A stretch of DNA of 64,000 nt from Streptomyces showdoensis (GCF_039535475.1 NZ_BAAAXG010000026.1:2661501-2725500), one strand, 5' to 3'. Shown: positions 33,062 through 41,518, numbered from the stretch's first letter. Notes: a model not told the origin generated them from the letters alone. Numbers and translations are program-made.

Positions 33062-33760
33062 ATGACCGACACCGCCACCACCGCACCGCAGCACGGCCTC
33101 GTCGTCCTCGACATGGCCGGCACCACCGTCGCCGACGGCGGGCTCGTCGAGCAGGCCTTCACGGCCGCCGCCGAACGCCTCGGCGAGGACCCGGCCACGA
33201 TGATCGACTACGTCCGGGCCACCATGGGCGAGTCCAAGATCTCCGTCTTCCGCCATCTCTTCGGCGGCGACGAACAGCGCGCCCGGCAGGCCAACCTCGC
33301 CTTCGAGGAGGCGTACGGGGAACTGGTCGCCGACGGCCGGATCGCCGCCCTGCCCGGTGCCGCCGAGGCCATCGCCGCCCTCCGCGAGCAGGGCCGGACC
33401 GTCGTGCTGACCACCGGATTCGCCCGCGTCACCCAGGACGCCATCCTGGACGCCCTCGGCTGGCGCGAGCTCGTCGCCCTCACCCTCTGCCCCGCCGACG
33501 CGGGCGGCCGCGGCCGGCCCTACCCCGACATGGTGCTCGCCGCCCTCCTGCGCACCGGCGCCGTCGACGACGTCCGCCGGGTCGCCGTGGCCGGGGACAC
33601 CTCGTACGACATGCTCAGCGGCGTCCGCTCCGGCGCCGGGATCGTCGCGGGCGTGCTCACCGGGGCGCACGGCGAGACCGCGCTCCGGGAGCACGGCGCC
33701 ACCCACGTCCTCGCCTCCGTCGCCGGACTCCCCGGACTGCTGCGGGAGTACGAGGCATGA
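33062..33760 (+). CDS. Phosphonatase-like HAD hydrolase (PhnX-like)
   Basis: A 232-residue HAD enzyme close to phosphonoacetaldehyde hydrolase, which cleaves the C-P bond of phosphonoacetaldehyde. The nucleophile is D17 in LDMAGTTVADGG, matching the DxAGT of PhnX. K59 in MGESKISVF aligns with the Schiff-base lysine of Bacillus PhnX in MGLLK, 42 residues after the nucleophile against 41 there. LTTGFARVT and VAVAGDTSYDMLSG are the later HAD motifs. It starts 5 nt after the HpnW-type gene and overlaps the transporter ATPase by ATGA, so the three are co-translated. Confidence 0.9.
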   Translation: MTDTATTAPQHGLVVLDMAGTTVADGGLVEQAFTAAAERLGEDPATMIDYVRATMGESKISVFRHLFGGDEQRARQANLAFEEAYGELVADGRIAALPGAAEAIAALREQGRTVVLTTGFARVTQDAILDALGWRELVALTLCPADAGGRGRPYPDMVLAALLRTGAVDDVRRVAVAGDTSYDMLSGVRSGAGIVAGVLTGAHGETALREHGATHVLASVAGLPGLLREYEA

Positions 33761-34812
33761 CCAGCGGCATACGCTTCGACGCCGTCTCCGTCGCGTACGG
33801 CGACCACACCGTCCTCGACCGCCTCGACCTGACCGTCGAACCCGGCGAGGTCATGGCCCTGCTCGGGCCCTCCGGCTCCGGCAAGACCACCGCGCTGCGG
33901 GCCGTCGCCGGATTCGTACGGCCCGCCTCCGGGCGCGTGTTCATCGGCGACCGGGACGTCACCGCGCTCCCGCCGCACAAGCGCGGCATCGGCATGGTCG
34001 TCCAGCAGTACGCCCTCTTCCCCCACCTGCGGGTCGAGGACAACGTGGCCTTCGGCCTGAAGGCGCGCAAGGCCCCCAAGGGCGAGATCCCCGGCCGGGT
34101 CGCCGAGGCGCTGGAGATGACCGGCATGGGGGCCTACGCCAAGCGCTACCCGCGCGAGCTCTCCGGCGGCCAGCAGCAGCGCGTCGCCATCGCCCGCGCC
34201 CTCGCCATCCGCCCCGACGTGCTCCTCCTCGACGAGCCGCTCTCCGCCCTCGACGCCCAGCTGCGCTCCGGCATGCTCGCCGAACTGGCCCGGCTGCACC
34301 GGGAGCTGCCGGACGTCTCCATCCTGTACGTCACCCACGACCAGGTGGAGGCGCTCACCCTCGCCGACCGGATCGCGGTCATGGACCGGGCCCGGCTGCG
34401 GGACTGCGGCACGCCGCAGGAGCTCTACCGGCGGCCGCGTACGGAGTTCACGGCGTCGTTCGTGGGCAACGCGAACCTGCTGCCGGTGGTGGTGGGGGAG
34501 GACGGGGTCAGCCTCGACGGGATCGCCCTCGACGTGCCGGTCGCCGACGCGGTGCCCGGCGCGGGCGCCACGCTCTGCGTCCGTCCCCACCTCGTCGGGC
34601 TCGGAGACGGGCCGAACGCACTCCGGGGGCGGATAGCCGAGGTCCAGTGGCGGGGTTCCACCCACCGGCTGTACGTCGACGTCGGCTCCGGGCAGCGGAT
34701 GAAGGCGGACGTGCGGGAGCTGAAGGAGACACCGGCGCTCGGCGACGAGGTGACCCTGCACTTCGCGCGGGAGGACGCCGTACTGCTGGCCGCCGGGGTG
34801 AACGATGGCTAG
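33757..34812 (+). CDS. phnT: 2-aminoethylphosphonate-type ABC importer, ATPase
   Basis: Importer ATPase of the spermidine/iron/phosphonate group, 351 residues. Walker A is LGPSGSGKTTALRA, the signature is LSGGQQQRVAIARALA, Walker B is LLLDEPLSALD, and YVTHDQVEALTL has the switch histidine. A C-terminal TOBE-type domain follows residue 240. Its partners are two permeases and a binding protein immediately downstream, and it overlaps both neighbours (ATGA at its start, 8 bp at its end). Phosphonate specificity is inferred from the HpnW and PhnX-like genes in the same operon. Confidence 0.88.
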   Translation: MTSGIRFDAVSVAYGDHTVLDRLDLTVEPGEVMALLGPSGSGKTTALRAVAGFVRPASGRVFIGDRDVTALPPHKRGIGMVVQQYALFPHLRVEDNVAFGLKARKAPKGEIPGRVAEALEMTGMGAYAKRYPRELSGGQQQRVAIARALAIRPDVLLLDEPLSALDAQLRSGMLAELARLHRELPDVSILYVTHDQVEALTLADRIAVMDRARLRDCGTPQELYRRPRTEFTASFVGNANLLPVVVGEDGVSLDGIALDVPVADAVPGAGATLCVRPHLVGLGDGPNALRGRIAEVQWRGSTHRLYVDVGSGQRMKADVRELKETPALGDEVTLHFAREDAVLLAAGVNDG

Positions 34813-35737
34813 CCGGGGTGCGGGTGTCGCGGAAGCGCGGCGCGCAGGCGGGGTCGTGCCCGCCCTCCCCCGGACTTCGTCCGGGGGGACCCCCGACGCC
34901 CCTGCGGAACCCGGGCCCGCGGCGGTGTCCGGCCGGCGTGGCCCCCGCACCTGGTTCTGGACCGTACCCCCGGTCCTCGCCCTCGCCGTCGTCTTCCTCT
35001 ACCCCCTCGCGCTCGTCGTCCGGGAGTCCCTCGCCCCCGGGGCGTACGCCGAGGTGTTCGCGTCCGCCTCGTTCCGGGACGCGCTGGTCACCACGGTGTG
35101 GCTGGCGGTGGCGGCGACCGTCGGGTGCCTGGTGCTCGGCTTCGTGCTGGCGCTGGTCATCGCGTTCGTGCCGTTCCCCGGCGGGCGGGCGGTGGCGCGG
35201 TTCATCGACGTGTTCCTGTCCTTCCCGTCCTTCCTGATCACGCTCGCCCTGCTCTTCCTCTACGGCACGGTCGGCGTGGCCAACGGACTGTGGACGGACC
35301 TCACCGGGGCCGCCGACGGGCCCTTCCACTTCCTGACCACGCCCTGGGGCGTGCTCCTCGCCGAGATCACGTACTTCACGCCGTTCGTGATGCGCCCGCT
35401 GCTCGCCGCCTTCTCCCAACTGGACACCGCCCAGCTGGAGGTGGCCTCCTCGCTCGGCGCGCGGCCGCTGCGGATCGTGCGGCAGGTGATCCTGCCCGAG
35501 GCGCTTCCGGCGCTCGCCGCCGGCGGCAGCCTCGTCCTGGTGATGTGCCTCAACGAGTTCGGGATCGTGCTCTTCACCGGGGCCAAGGGCGTCACGACCC
35601 TCCCGATGCTCGTCTACGGCAAGGCCATCCTCGAATCCGACTACGCGGCGGCCTGCGTCGTCGCCGTCGTCAACGTGGTGATCTCCGTGGGTCTCTACGC
35701 CGTCTACCGGGTGGTGAGCCGTCGTGCTGGTGCATAG
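34805..35737 (+). CDS. phnU: 2-aminoethylphosphonate-type ABC importer, permease 1
   Basis: A 310-residue permease with six helices and the inner-membrane coupling motif EVASSLGARPLRIVRQVILPEALP. Before the first helix there is a roughly 45-residue poorly conserved tail that includes PRTSSGGTP, encoded by a perfect hairpin palindrome (34867-34887) that looks inserted. ATG 34805 overlaps the ATPase stop. It lacks a good independent ribosome site, so it is translationally coupled. Confidence 0.87.
   Translation: MASRGAGVAEARRAGGVVPALPRTSSGGTPDAPAEPGPAAVSGRRGPRTWFWTVPPVLALAVVFLYPLALVVRESLAPGAYAEVFASASFRDALVTTVWLAVAATVGCLVLGFVLALVIAFVPFPGGRAVARFIDVFLSFPSFLITLALLFLYGTVGVANGLWTDLTGAADGPFHFLTTPWGVLLAEITYFTPFVMRPLLAAFSQLDTAQLEVASSLGARPLRIVRQVILPEALPALAAGGSLVLVMCLNEFGIVLFTGAKGVTTLPMLVYGKAILESDYAAACVVAVVNVVISVGLYAVYRVVSRRAGA
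34867..34887. repeat. Palindromic element inside the permease N-terminal coding region
   Basis: A perfect 9-bp inverted repeat (CCCCCGGAC, loop TTC, GTCCGGGGG) flanked by CCCT and GGACCCCC. This exact type of CGGACTTCGTCCGGGG palindrome is, as I recall, dispersed in many copies in Streptomyces genomes; here it lies in frame and adds PRTSSGG to the protein. Confidence 0.6.
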
Positions 35738-36521
35738 CCGAGCCGGGAGGTGGGCGGTCTGGATCCTCTTCGGGGTCCTCTTCGTGCCGCTCTTCGCGCT
35801 GCCCCTCCTCGTCATCCTCGCCGCCTCGTTCTCCACCCACTGGTCCGGCGCCTTCCCCTCCGGGCCGACCACCGCCCACTACGCCGCCGCCGTGCGCGGC
35901 GAGTCGCTGACGGCGCTCACCACCAGCCTGGTGACGGCCCTCGCGGCCAGCGTGTTCGCGCTGACCGCCGGCACCTGGGCCGCGCTCGCCGCCGCCGCGC
36001 TGCGCACGCGCGGCCGCAGGGTCGTCGACGCGCTGTTCATGCTGCCGGTGGCGGTCCCGTCCGTGGTGGTGGGGCTCGCGGTCCTGGTCGCCTTCTCCCA
36101 GCCGCCGCTGCTCCTGAACGGCACGCGCTGGATCGTGATCCTCGCGCACTCCGTTCTTGTCACGGCGTTCGCCTACCAGTCGGTTTCGGCTGCCATCCTG
36201 CGGCTCGACCCGATGTACGAGCAGGCGGCGGCCAGCCTCGGCGCCCGCCCCTCGTACGTCCTGCTCCGGGTCCGGCTGCCGCTCCTGCTGCCGTCGCTGA
36301 ACGCGGCGGCCGGCCTCTGCTTCGCCCTGTCCATGGGCGAGCTGAGCGCCACGATGATGCTCTACCCGCCGGACTGGCTGCCGCTCCCGGTGCTCATCTT
36401 CACGGCCACCGACCGCGGTTCGCTCTTCACGGGCTCCGCGCTCGCGGTGGTCCTCATGGCGGCGACCCTGCTGGTCCTGCTCGCCGTCTCCCGCATCCGT
36501 ACCAAAGCCTCGTACCGCTAG
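35724..36521 (+). CDS. phnV: 2-aminoethylphosphonate-type ABC importer, permease 2
   Basis: A 265-residue permease with six helices; the coupling motif EQAAASLGARPSYVLLRVRLPLLLP pairs with the ATPase. SMGELSATMMLYPPDWLPLPVLIF near the end is typical of phosphonate and iron-type importers. The GTG start at 35724 lies inside the end of permease 1 (14-bp overlap); a second in-frame GTG is at 35730. A 14-nt gap leads to the binding protein. Confidence 0.87.
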   Translation: MLVHSRAGRWAVWILFGVLFVPLFALPLLVILAASFSTHWSGAFPSGPTTAHYAAAVRGESLTALTTSLVTALAASVFALTAGTWAALAAAALRTRGRRVVDALFMLPVAVPSVVVGLAVLVAFSQPPLLLNGTRWIVILAHSVLVTAFAYQSVSAAILRLDPMYEQAAASLGARPSYVLLRVRLPLLLPSLNAAAGLCFALSMGELSATMMLYPPDWLPLPVLIFTATDRGSLFTGSALAVVLMAATLLVLLAVSRIRTKASYR

Positions 36522-36535
36522 GAGAGAACGACGTC

Positions 36536-37603
36536 ATGCTTACCCCGATCCCGTACGTCAAGCCGATCGCCGCCGTCACCGGCTGCCTGGCCCTCGCCGC
36601 CACCCTCACCGCCTGCGGCGGCTCCTCGGCCGCCTCCGACGAGAAGGTCGTCACCGTCTACAGCGCCGACGGCCTCAAGGGCGAGGCGGGCGACGGCTGG
36701 TACGACAAGGTCTTCAAGGACTTCGAGAAGCAGACCGGCATCAAGGTGAAGTACGTCGAGGGCGGCTCCGGCGAGATGGTGCAGCGCGCCGCCCGCGAGA
36801 AGAGCAACACCCAGGCCGACGTCCTCGTCACCCTCCCGCCCTTCATCCAGCAGGCCGACTCCAAGGGGCTGCTCGAGGCGTACCGGCCGAAGGGCTCCGA
36901 CCAGGTCGGCGGCGGCGACAAGGCGAGCGACGGCAAGTGGACCTCGGTCGTCAACAACTACTTCGGCTTCATCCGCAACAAGAAGGAGCCGAACCCCGCC
37001 CCGAAGACCTGGGAGGAGCTGCTCGACGCGAAGTACAAGGACAAGGTCCAGTACTCCACCCCGGGCGTCGCGGGCGACGGCACCGCCGTGCTCATCAAGG
37101 CCCTGCACGACTTCGGCGGCCAGGAGCCGGCCATGGCCTACCTGAAGAAGCTCCAGGCCAACAACGTCGGCCCGTCCTCCTCCACCTCGAAGCTGGCGCC
37201 GAAGGTCGACAAGGGCGAGATCCTGGTCGCCAACGGCGACGTCCAGATGAACTTCGCCCAGGCCAGGACCATGCCCAACCTGGACATCTGGTTCCCGGCG
37301 AAGGAGGGCGGCAAGCCGACCACCTTCGCGCTGCCGTACGCCGCCGGGCTCGTCGCCAAGGGCCCGCACAGCGACAACGGCAGGAAGCTGCTCGACTTCA
37401 TGCTCGGCGAGCAGGCCCAGCGCGAGGTCAGCGCCATCGGCGGCGGATTCCCGGCCCGCCAGGACGTCAAGCCCACCGACGCCAACGCCGTCGCGCTGGC
37501 CGAGCTGATGGACGGCGTCGAGGTCTTCGAGCCGGACTGGACCGACATCGACGAGAACCTCACGGCCTACGTGGACGCGTGGAAGACCGCCACGGGCAGC
37601 TGA
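36536..37603 (+). CDS. phnS: 2-aminoethylphosphonate-type ABC importer, substrate-binding lipoprotein
   Basis: A 355-residue extracellular solute-binding protein of the Fe3+/aminoethylphosphonate class. The lipobox is LTAC with lipidation at C27. The mature part starts VTVYSADGLKGEAG and includes SGEMVQRAAREK, ADVLVTLPPFIQQA and GGFPARQDVKP. The close similarity to iron-binding FutA-type proteins means iron cannot be excluded, but the usual paired tyrosines for iron are not evident and the operon context favours phosphonate. ATG 36536 follows AGGAGAG. Confidence 0.87.
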   Translation: MLTPIPYVKPIAAVTGCLALAATLTACGGSSAASDEKVVTVYSADGLKGEAGDGWYDKVFKDFEKQTGIKVKYVEGGSGEMVQRAAREKSNTQADVLVTLPPFIQQADSKGLLEAYRPKGSDQVGGGDKASDGKWTSVVNNYFGFIRNKKEPNPAPKTWEELLDAKYKDKVQYSTPGVAGDGTAVLIKALHDFGGQEPAMAYLKKLQANNVGPSSSTSKLAPKVDKGEILVANGDVQMNFAQARTMPNLDIWFPAKEGGKPTTFALPYAAGLVAKGPHSDNGRKLLDFMLGEQAQREVSAIGGGFPARQDVKPTDANAVALAELMDGVEVFEPDWTDIDENLTAYVDAWKTATGS

Positions 37604-37646
37604 GAGTTCACCGCACGTCCCTTCCCCGCCGTATCCGCATAGCGAA

Positions 37647-37669
37647 AAGATAACGGGTACGGACCAAAG
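37647..37669 (+). promoter_or_regulatory. Second copy of the phosphonate-module operator
   Basis: The 23-bp element starts AAGATAACGGGT, exactly as at 31825, followed by ACGGACCAAAG in place of CTAGTCCAAG. It lies 78 nt upstream of ATG 37748, against 73 nt at the first copy. A hairpin follows it at 37681, so transcripts starting near the operator would have to pass through that hairpin. Confidence 0.7.
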
Positions 37670-37680
37670 CAAGATCGCGC

Positions 37681-37706
37681 AACGCCCCTGAGGGATCAGG
37701 GGCGTT
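37681..37706 (+). terminator. Hairpin after the phosphonate importer operon
   Basis: A perfect 11-bp stem (AACGCCCCTGA with TCAGGGGCGTT, GGGA loop) followed by GG rather than a T run. It lies between the shared operator (37647) and the next gene, so it might be a terminator for the upstream operon or an attenuator-like leader for the gene at 37748. Confidence 0.6.
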
Positions 37707-37747
37707 GGTGTGCCGCCAGTCACCCCCGACCACGGAGGACTCCCGAC

Positions 37748-39328
37748 ATGCCGATCACCGCCACGACCTCCTCGACCAGCCCGTCGAACCCCACGCGCCG
37801 CACCCTGCTCGCCGCCGCCGCCGGCGCCACCGCGGCCGTCGCCGCCACCGGCCTCGCCGCCGCCCCCACCGCCCGGGCCGCCGCATCCGCGTCCGCCGCC
37901 CCGACGCTCCCGAACGGCACCAGCAAGGACAAGGTGCTCTTCGTCGGCATGGACGGCCTGCGGCACGACCGCATCGACGCCGCCAAGGCCCCGAACCTCA
38001 AGTCCCTGATGGCGAACGGCACCTACGGCCGCTCCCTGCTCTACGCCAACCCGATGGCCGCGACCTCCTCCGGCCCCGGCTGGTCCACCATCTCCACCGG
38101 CGTGTGGCCCGACAAGCACGGAGTGAAGGACAACACCTTCACCGGCCGCAACTACGGCGCCTACCCCGGCTTCCTCGCCCGCCTGCACCAGGTCCGCCCC
38201 GAGCTCTCGCTCTTCGCCGCAGTCGACTGGCCGGAGCTCGACACCTACGGCACGGTCACCCCCGGCGCCGACGCCAAGGTCGTCTACAACAACGACTACG
38301 CCGTCAACGACCGCGTGATCACCGAGATCACCGAGGACGTGCTCCGCAACCAGAACCCCGACGTGCTCTTCGTCTACTTCGGCGAGACCGACGAGATCGG
38401 GCACAACAACGGGGCCGCCAGCCCGGCGTACCTGGACGCCATCGACGTCCAGGACGCCTACCTCGGGCGCCTGCTCACCGCGATCCGGTCCCGGCCGGCC
38501 TACGCCACCGAGCGCTGGACGGTCATCGTCGCCACCGACCACGGACACACCGACGCCGGCGGCCACGGCGGCTCCAGCATCGAGGAGCGGCGCACCTTCG
38601 TCCTCGCCCAGGGCCCCGGCATCGAGGCCGGCGCCCGCCCCGTCGACACCCGGCTGGTCGACGTCGCCGCCACCGTCTTCCGCCAGCTCGGCATCGTCCC
38701 GGACCCCTCCTGGGGCCTGGACGGCAAGCCGGTCCAGGACCGCTCGGCCGACCCCTTCGACACCCTCCACCCCTCCCTCACCGGCCGCGTCGACGAGACC
38801 GGCATCCCCGCCGGCGTCCTGGGCTTCACCCACACCGCGCCCGGCGGCTGGTCGGTCATCAACAACGCCATGGGCACCGGCGGGGTGACCGAGTGGCGCG
38901 GCTGGGCCTTCGCCACCGACGAGTTCTGGTCCCGCTCCCAGCGCGACCAGTCCCGCGAGCTCAACGTGCGCGCCCGGGGCGTCTTCGCCGTCGCCGACTC
39001 CGACGAGTGGGCCGACAAGAGCTTCTCGGGCAGCTACGACTCGACCCTCGTCACCCCGGCGTACGCGGTCACGGGGGCGAGCCGCGCGACGCTGGACTTC
39101 ACGACCCTCTACCGGCAGGAGGGCGCGCAGACCGCCCAGATCCTGGCCTCCTTCAACGGGGGCACGCCGACGGTCGTGAAGAGCTACACGGCGGACGTGA
39201 TCTCGCAGCCCCAGTCCGTCACGGTCGCCGTCCCGTCCGGCGCGAGCAGCGTGAGCTTCCGCTTCCGCTACACCGGCTCCAACAACTGGTACTGGGTGAT
39301 CGACGGGGTCAAGGTCACCGCATCCTGA
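37748..39328 (+). CDS. Tat-exported alkaline-phosphatase-superfamily phosphodiesterase/hydrolase
   Basis: A 526-residue secreted metalloenzyme. Tat signal NPTRRTLLAAAAGA, then an alkaline phosphatase/NPP-type fold: D69 in FVGMDGLRHDR, likely nucleophile S108 in SSGPGWSTISTGVWPDKHG, and metal ligands in FGETDEIGHNNG and VATDHGHTDAGGHGG. The last 130 residues are a beta-rich module (WADKSFSGSYDSTLVTPAYA onward) that may bind lipid or polymer. AP-superfamily members include phosphonoacetate hydrolase and phospholipid headgroup hydrolases. The shared operator with the phosphonate importer suggests release of a phosphonate headgroup outside the cell, which is inference. ATG 37748 follows GGAGGA. 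Confidence 0.87.
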   Translation: MPITATTSSTSPSNPTRRTLLAAAAGATAAVAATGLAAAPTARAAASASAAPTLPNGTSKDKVLFVGMDGLRHDRIDAAKAPNLKSLMANGTYGRSLLYANPMAATSSGPGWSTISTGVWPDKHGVKDNTFTGRNYGAYPGFLARLHQVRPELSLFAAVDWPELDTYGTVTPGADAKVVYNNDYAVNDRVITEITEDVLRNQNPDVLFVYFGETDEIGHNNGAASPAYLDAIDVQDAYLGRLLTAIRSRPAYATERWTVIVATDHGHTDAGGHGGSSIEERRTFVLAQGPGIEAGARPVDTRLVDVAATVFRQLGIVPDPSWGLDGKPVQDRSADPFDTLHPSLTGRVDETGIPAGVLGFTHTAPGGWSVINNAMGTGGVTEWRGWAFATDEFWSRSQRDQSRELNVRARGVFAVADSDEWADKSFSGSYDSTLVTPAYAVTGASRATLDFTTLYRQEGAQTAQILASFNGGTPTVVKSYTADVISQPQSVTVAVPSGASSVSFRFRYTGSNNWYWVIDGVKVTAS

Positions 39329-39409
39329 CCTAGGCTGGGGGCGTCGCCACAGCGCTGTCGCGTCGCCCCCAGTACACCGGAAGTCTTGTACGGCAGGAGT
39401 CCCGCACCC

Positions 39410-40189
39410 ATGGCAGAACGCAAGCCGATCGAATCCTGGCTCACCGACATGGACGGCGTCCTCATCCACGAGGGCGTCCCCATCCCCGGCGCCGACGCGT
39501 TCATCACGAAGCTGCGGGACACCGGGAAGCCCTTCCTGGTCCTCACCAACAACTCGATCTACACCGCCCGGGACCTGCACGCCCGCCTGGCCCGCATGGG
39601 CCTGGAGGTCCCGGTCGAGAACATCTGGACCTCGGCGCTCGCCACCGCCAAGTTCCTCGACGACCAGCGCCCCGGCGGCACCGCGTACGTCATCGGCGAG
39701 GCCGGCCTCACCACGGCGCTGCACGACATCGGCTACGTGCTCACCGACCACGACCCGGACTACGTGGTGCTCGGCGAGACCCGTACGTACTCCTTCGAGG
39801 CCATGACGAAGGCGGTCCGGCTGATCAACGCCGGCGCCCGTTTCATCTGCACCAACCCGGACGAGACCGGCCCGTCCCTGGAGGGCCCGCTGCCCGCCAC
39901 CGGGTCGGTCGCCGCGCTGATCACCAAGGCCACCGGCAAGGAGCCGTACTTCGCGGGCAAGCCGAACCCGCTGATGATGCGCACCGGCCTGAACGCCATC
40001 GGCGCCCACTCCGAGTCCAGCGCGATGATCGGCGACCGGATGGACACCGACATCCTGGCCGGACTGGAGGCGGGCATGCAGACCTTCCTGGTGCTGACCG
40101 GCCTGACCGGTCAGGCGGAGATCGACCGCTTCCCGTTCCGCCCGTCCAAGGTCGTCAAGTCGATCGCGGACCTCGTCGAGCGCATCTGA
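39410..40189 (+). CDS. HAD-IIA (NagD-like) sugar phosphatase
   Basis: A 259-residue HAD phosphatase of the NagD subfamily. Motif I is LTDMDGVLIHEG with D13 and D15, followed by the cap-type IIA insertion. Motif II is VLTNNSIYTARD, and the C-terminal motifs are AGKPNPLMM and MIGDRMDTDILAGLEAG. Such enzymes hydrolyse nucleotide or sugar phosphates, with poorly defined in vivo substrates. ATG 39410 has AGGAG 12 nt upstream. Confidence 0.93.
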   Translation: MAERKPIESWLTDMDGVLIHEGVPIPGADAFITKLRDTGKPFLVLTNNSIYTARDLHARLARMGLEVPVENIWTSALATAKFLDDQRPGGTAYVIGEAGLTTALHDIGYVLTDHDPDYVVLGETRTYSFEAMTKAVRLINAGARFICTNPDETGPSLEGPLPATGSVAALITKATGKEPYFAGKPNPLMMRTGLNAIGAHSESSAMIGDRMDTDILAGLEAGMQTFLVLTGLTGQAEIDRFPFRPSKVVKSIADLVERI

Positions 40190-40275
40190 CCGACGGGACG
40201 CGCGTCCCCTGACCGCCGCCCTGCGGATGCGGAACGGGCCGAACCGGGTGACCCTGCCAGTATCAGGAGGTCACC

Positions 40276-40863
40276 ATGCGTTCAGGTCCCATCGCTCTCC
40301 GTGCCGCAGGCGCGGCTCTGGTTCTGGTGCTCGCGCCCACGGCGGGCACCGCCCTGGCCCATGACGGGGTCCAGGCCACCGTCACCCCGTCCGACGCCCG
40401 GCCCGGGGCGGACGTCGACGTCCGCGTGACCGGCTGCAAGGGCACCACCGGCGCCGCCAAGTCCCAGGCGTTCGTCGCGGACGCCGAGCTCACCGGCCGG
40501 GACGGCGGGAAGAACCCGCTGTTCGGCGACACCACCCTCAAGTCGGGTCTCGACGAGGGCACGTACAAGATCAGCGTGACCTGTGACGGCCACGACCACC
40601 ACGACGTCGGCACCGTGCACGTCAAGCGCCACGAACAGCCGACCCACCAGCCCACCCACCACCCGTCCCCGATCGCCCCGGTCCGGGCCGGCGGCGGTGG
40701 CGCGGCCGCCTTCGCCGCCCCCGCGGCGCCCGGCGTGGCGCAGACCGCGGGCGAGGACGGCCTGGGTACCCCGTACACCCTCCTGGGGCTCGGCCTGGCC
40801 GCCGTCGCCGCCGTGTCCGTCGCCTTCCGCAGCGCCCGCCGCCGCGGCGCGGGCGCGGACTGA
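40276..40863 (+). CDS. Secreted, C-terminally anchored protein paired with a class F sortase
   Basis: A 195-residue exported protein with a signal peptide (ALRAAGAALVLVLAPTAGTALA), a beta-rich Ig-like domain (VQATVTPSDARPGADVDVRV through CDGHDHHDVG) with two cysteines that may form a disulfide, a His/Pro-rich stretch, and a C-terminal membrane helix followed by ARRRGAG. No LPXTG or LAXTG motif is present. ATG 40276 has a perfect AGGAGGT site. The sortase gene begins 4 nt after its stop, so the two are made together. Confidence 0.82.
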   Translation: MRSGPIALRAAGAALVLVLAPTAGTALAHDGVQATVTPSDARPGADVDVRVTGCKGTTGAAKSQAFVADAELTGRDGGKNPLFGDTTLKSGLDEGTYKISVTCDGHDHHDVGTVHVKRHEQPTHQPTHHPSPIAPVRAGGGGAAAFAAPAAPGVAQTAGEDGLGTPYTLLGLGLAAVAAVSVAFRSARRRGAGAD

Positions 40864-40867
40864 GCGC

Positions 40868-41518
40868 GTGTCGTCCGGGCGGGCGCTGACCGGGGCGGCC
40901 TGGGCACTGCTGCTGTGCGGGCTGTGGCTCTGGGGCCGGGACGGCGCCGACGGGCCCGCCGTCCCCGCGCCCGCCACCGGCGACATCGCCGCCGTCGGCC
41001 GCCCCCTCGGACTCCCGCTGCCCCCGGCGCACGCCCCGATGACGCCCGCCGAGCCGCGCCGCGTCGAGATCCCCTCGGTCGGGATCACCGCACCCGTCGT
41101 GGCCCGCGGGCTCGACGCGGCGGGGGCGATCGACCCGCCGCCGTTCGAGATGCCGCAGACCGTCGGCTGGTACGGGTCCGGCACCCGGCCCGGCGCCTCG
41201 GGGGCCGCGCTGCTCGTCGGCCACGTCGACACCGAGACCCGCCCCGCCGTCTTCTACGGCCTGAGCGCGGCCCGCCCTGGCGCCACGGTGGACGTGACCC
41301 GTTCGGACGGAAGCGTCGCGGAATTCACGATCGAGGACGTCCAGGTCCTGGACCGGGAGGGCTTCGACCCGAAGAAGGCGTACGGGCAGCGCCGGGCGGA
41401 CCGGGCCGAGCTGCGGCTGATCACCTGCGGCGGCACCTTCGACCGCGCGGCCGGCGCCTACACCGCGAACGTCGTCGTCTCGGCGTACCTGACGGCGGTG
41501 CGGGGCGGCCAGGAGTGA
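40868..41518 (+). CDS. Class F sortase
   Basis: A 216-residue actinobacterial class F sortase with an N-terminal membrane helix (ALTGAAWALLLCGLWLWG). The catalytic His is in LLVGHVDTETRPAVFY, the Cys in LRLITCGGTFDRAAG, and the Arg-equivalent region is AYTANVVVSAYLT; TCGGTFD is a hallmark of class F. Co-translation with the preceding secreted protein is typical of Streptomyces. Its substrate is not obvious from that neighbour. Confidence 0.92.
   Translation: MSSGRALTGAAWALLLCGLWLWGRDGADGPAVPAPATGDIAAVGRPLGLPLPPAHAPMTPAEPRRVEIPSVGITAPVVARGLDAAGAIDPPPFEMPQTVGWYGSGTRPGASGAALLVGHVDTETRPAVFYGLSAARPGATVDVTRSDGSVAEFTIEDVQVLDREGFDPKKAYGQRRADRAELRLITCGGTFDRAAGAYTANVVVSAYLTAVRGGQE

Noticed and set aside
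36518..40009. Long open frame on the minus strand opposite the phosphonate and HAD genes
   Set aside because: It is an antisense shadow in high-GC DNA; the plus-strand genes there have clear motifs, starts and spacing.
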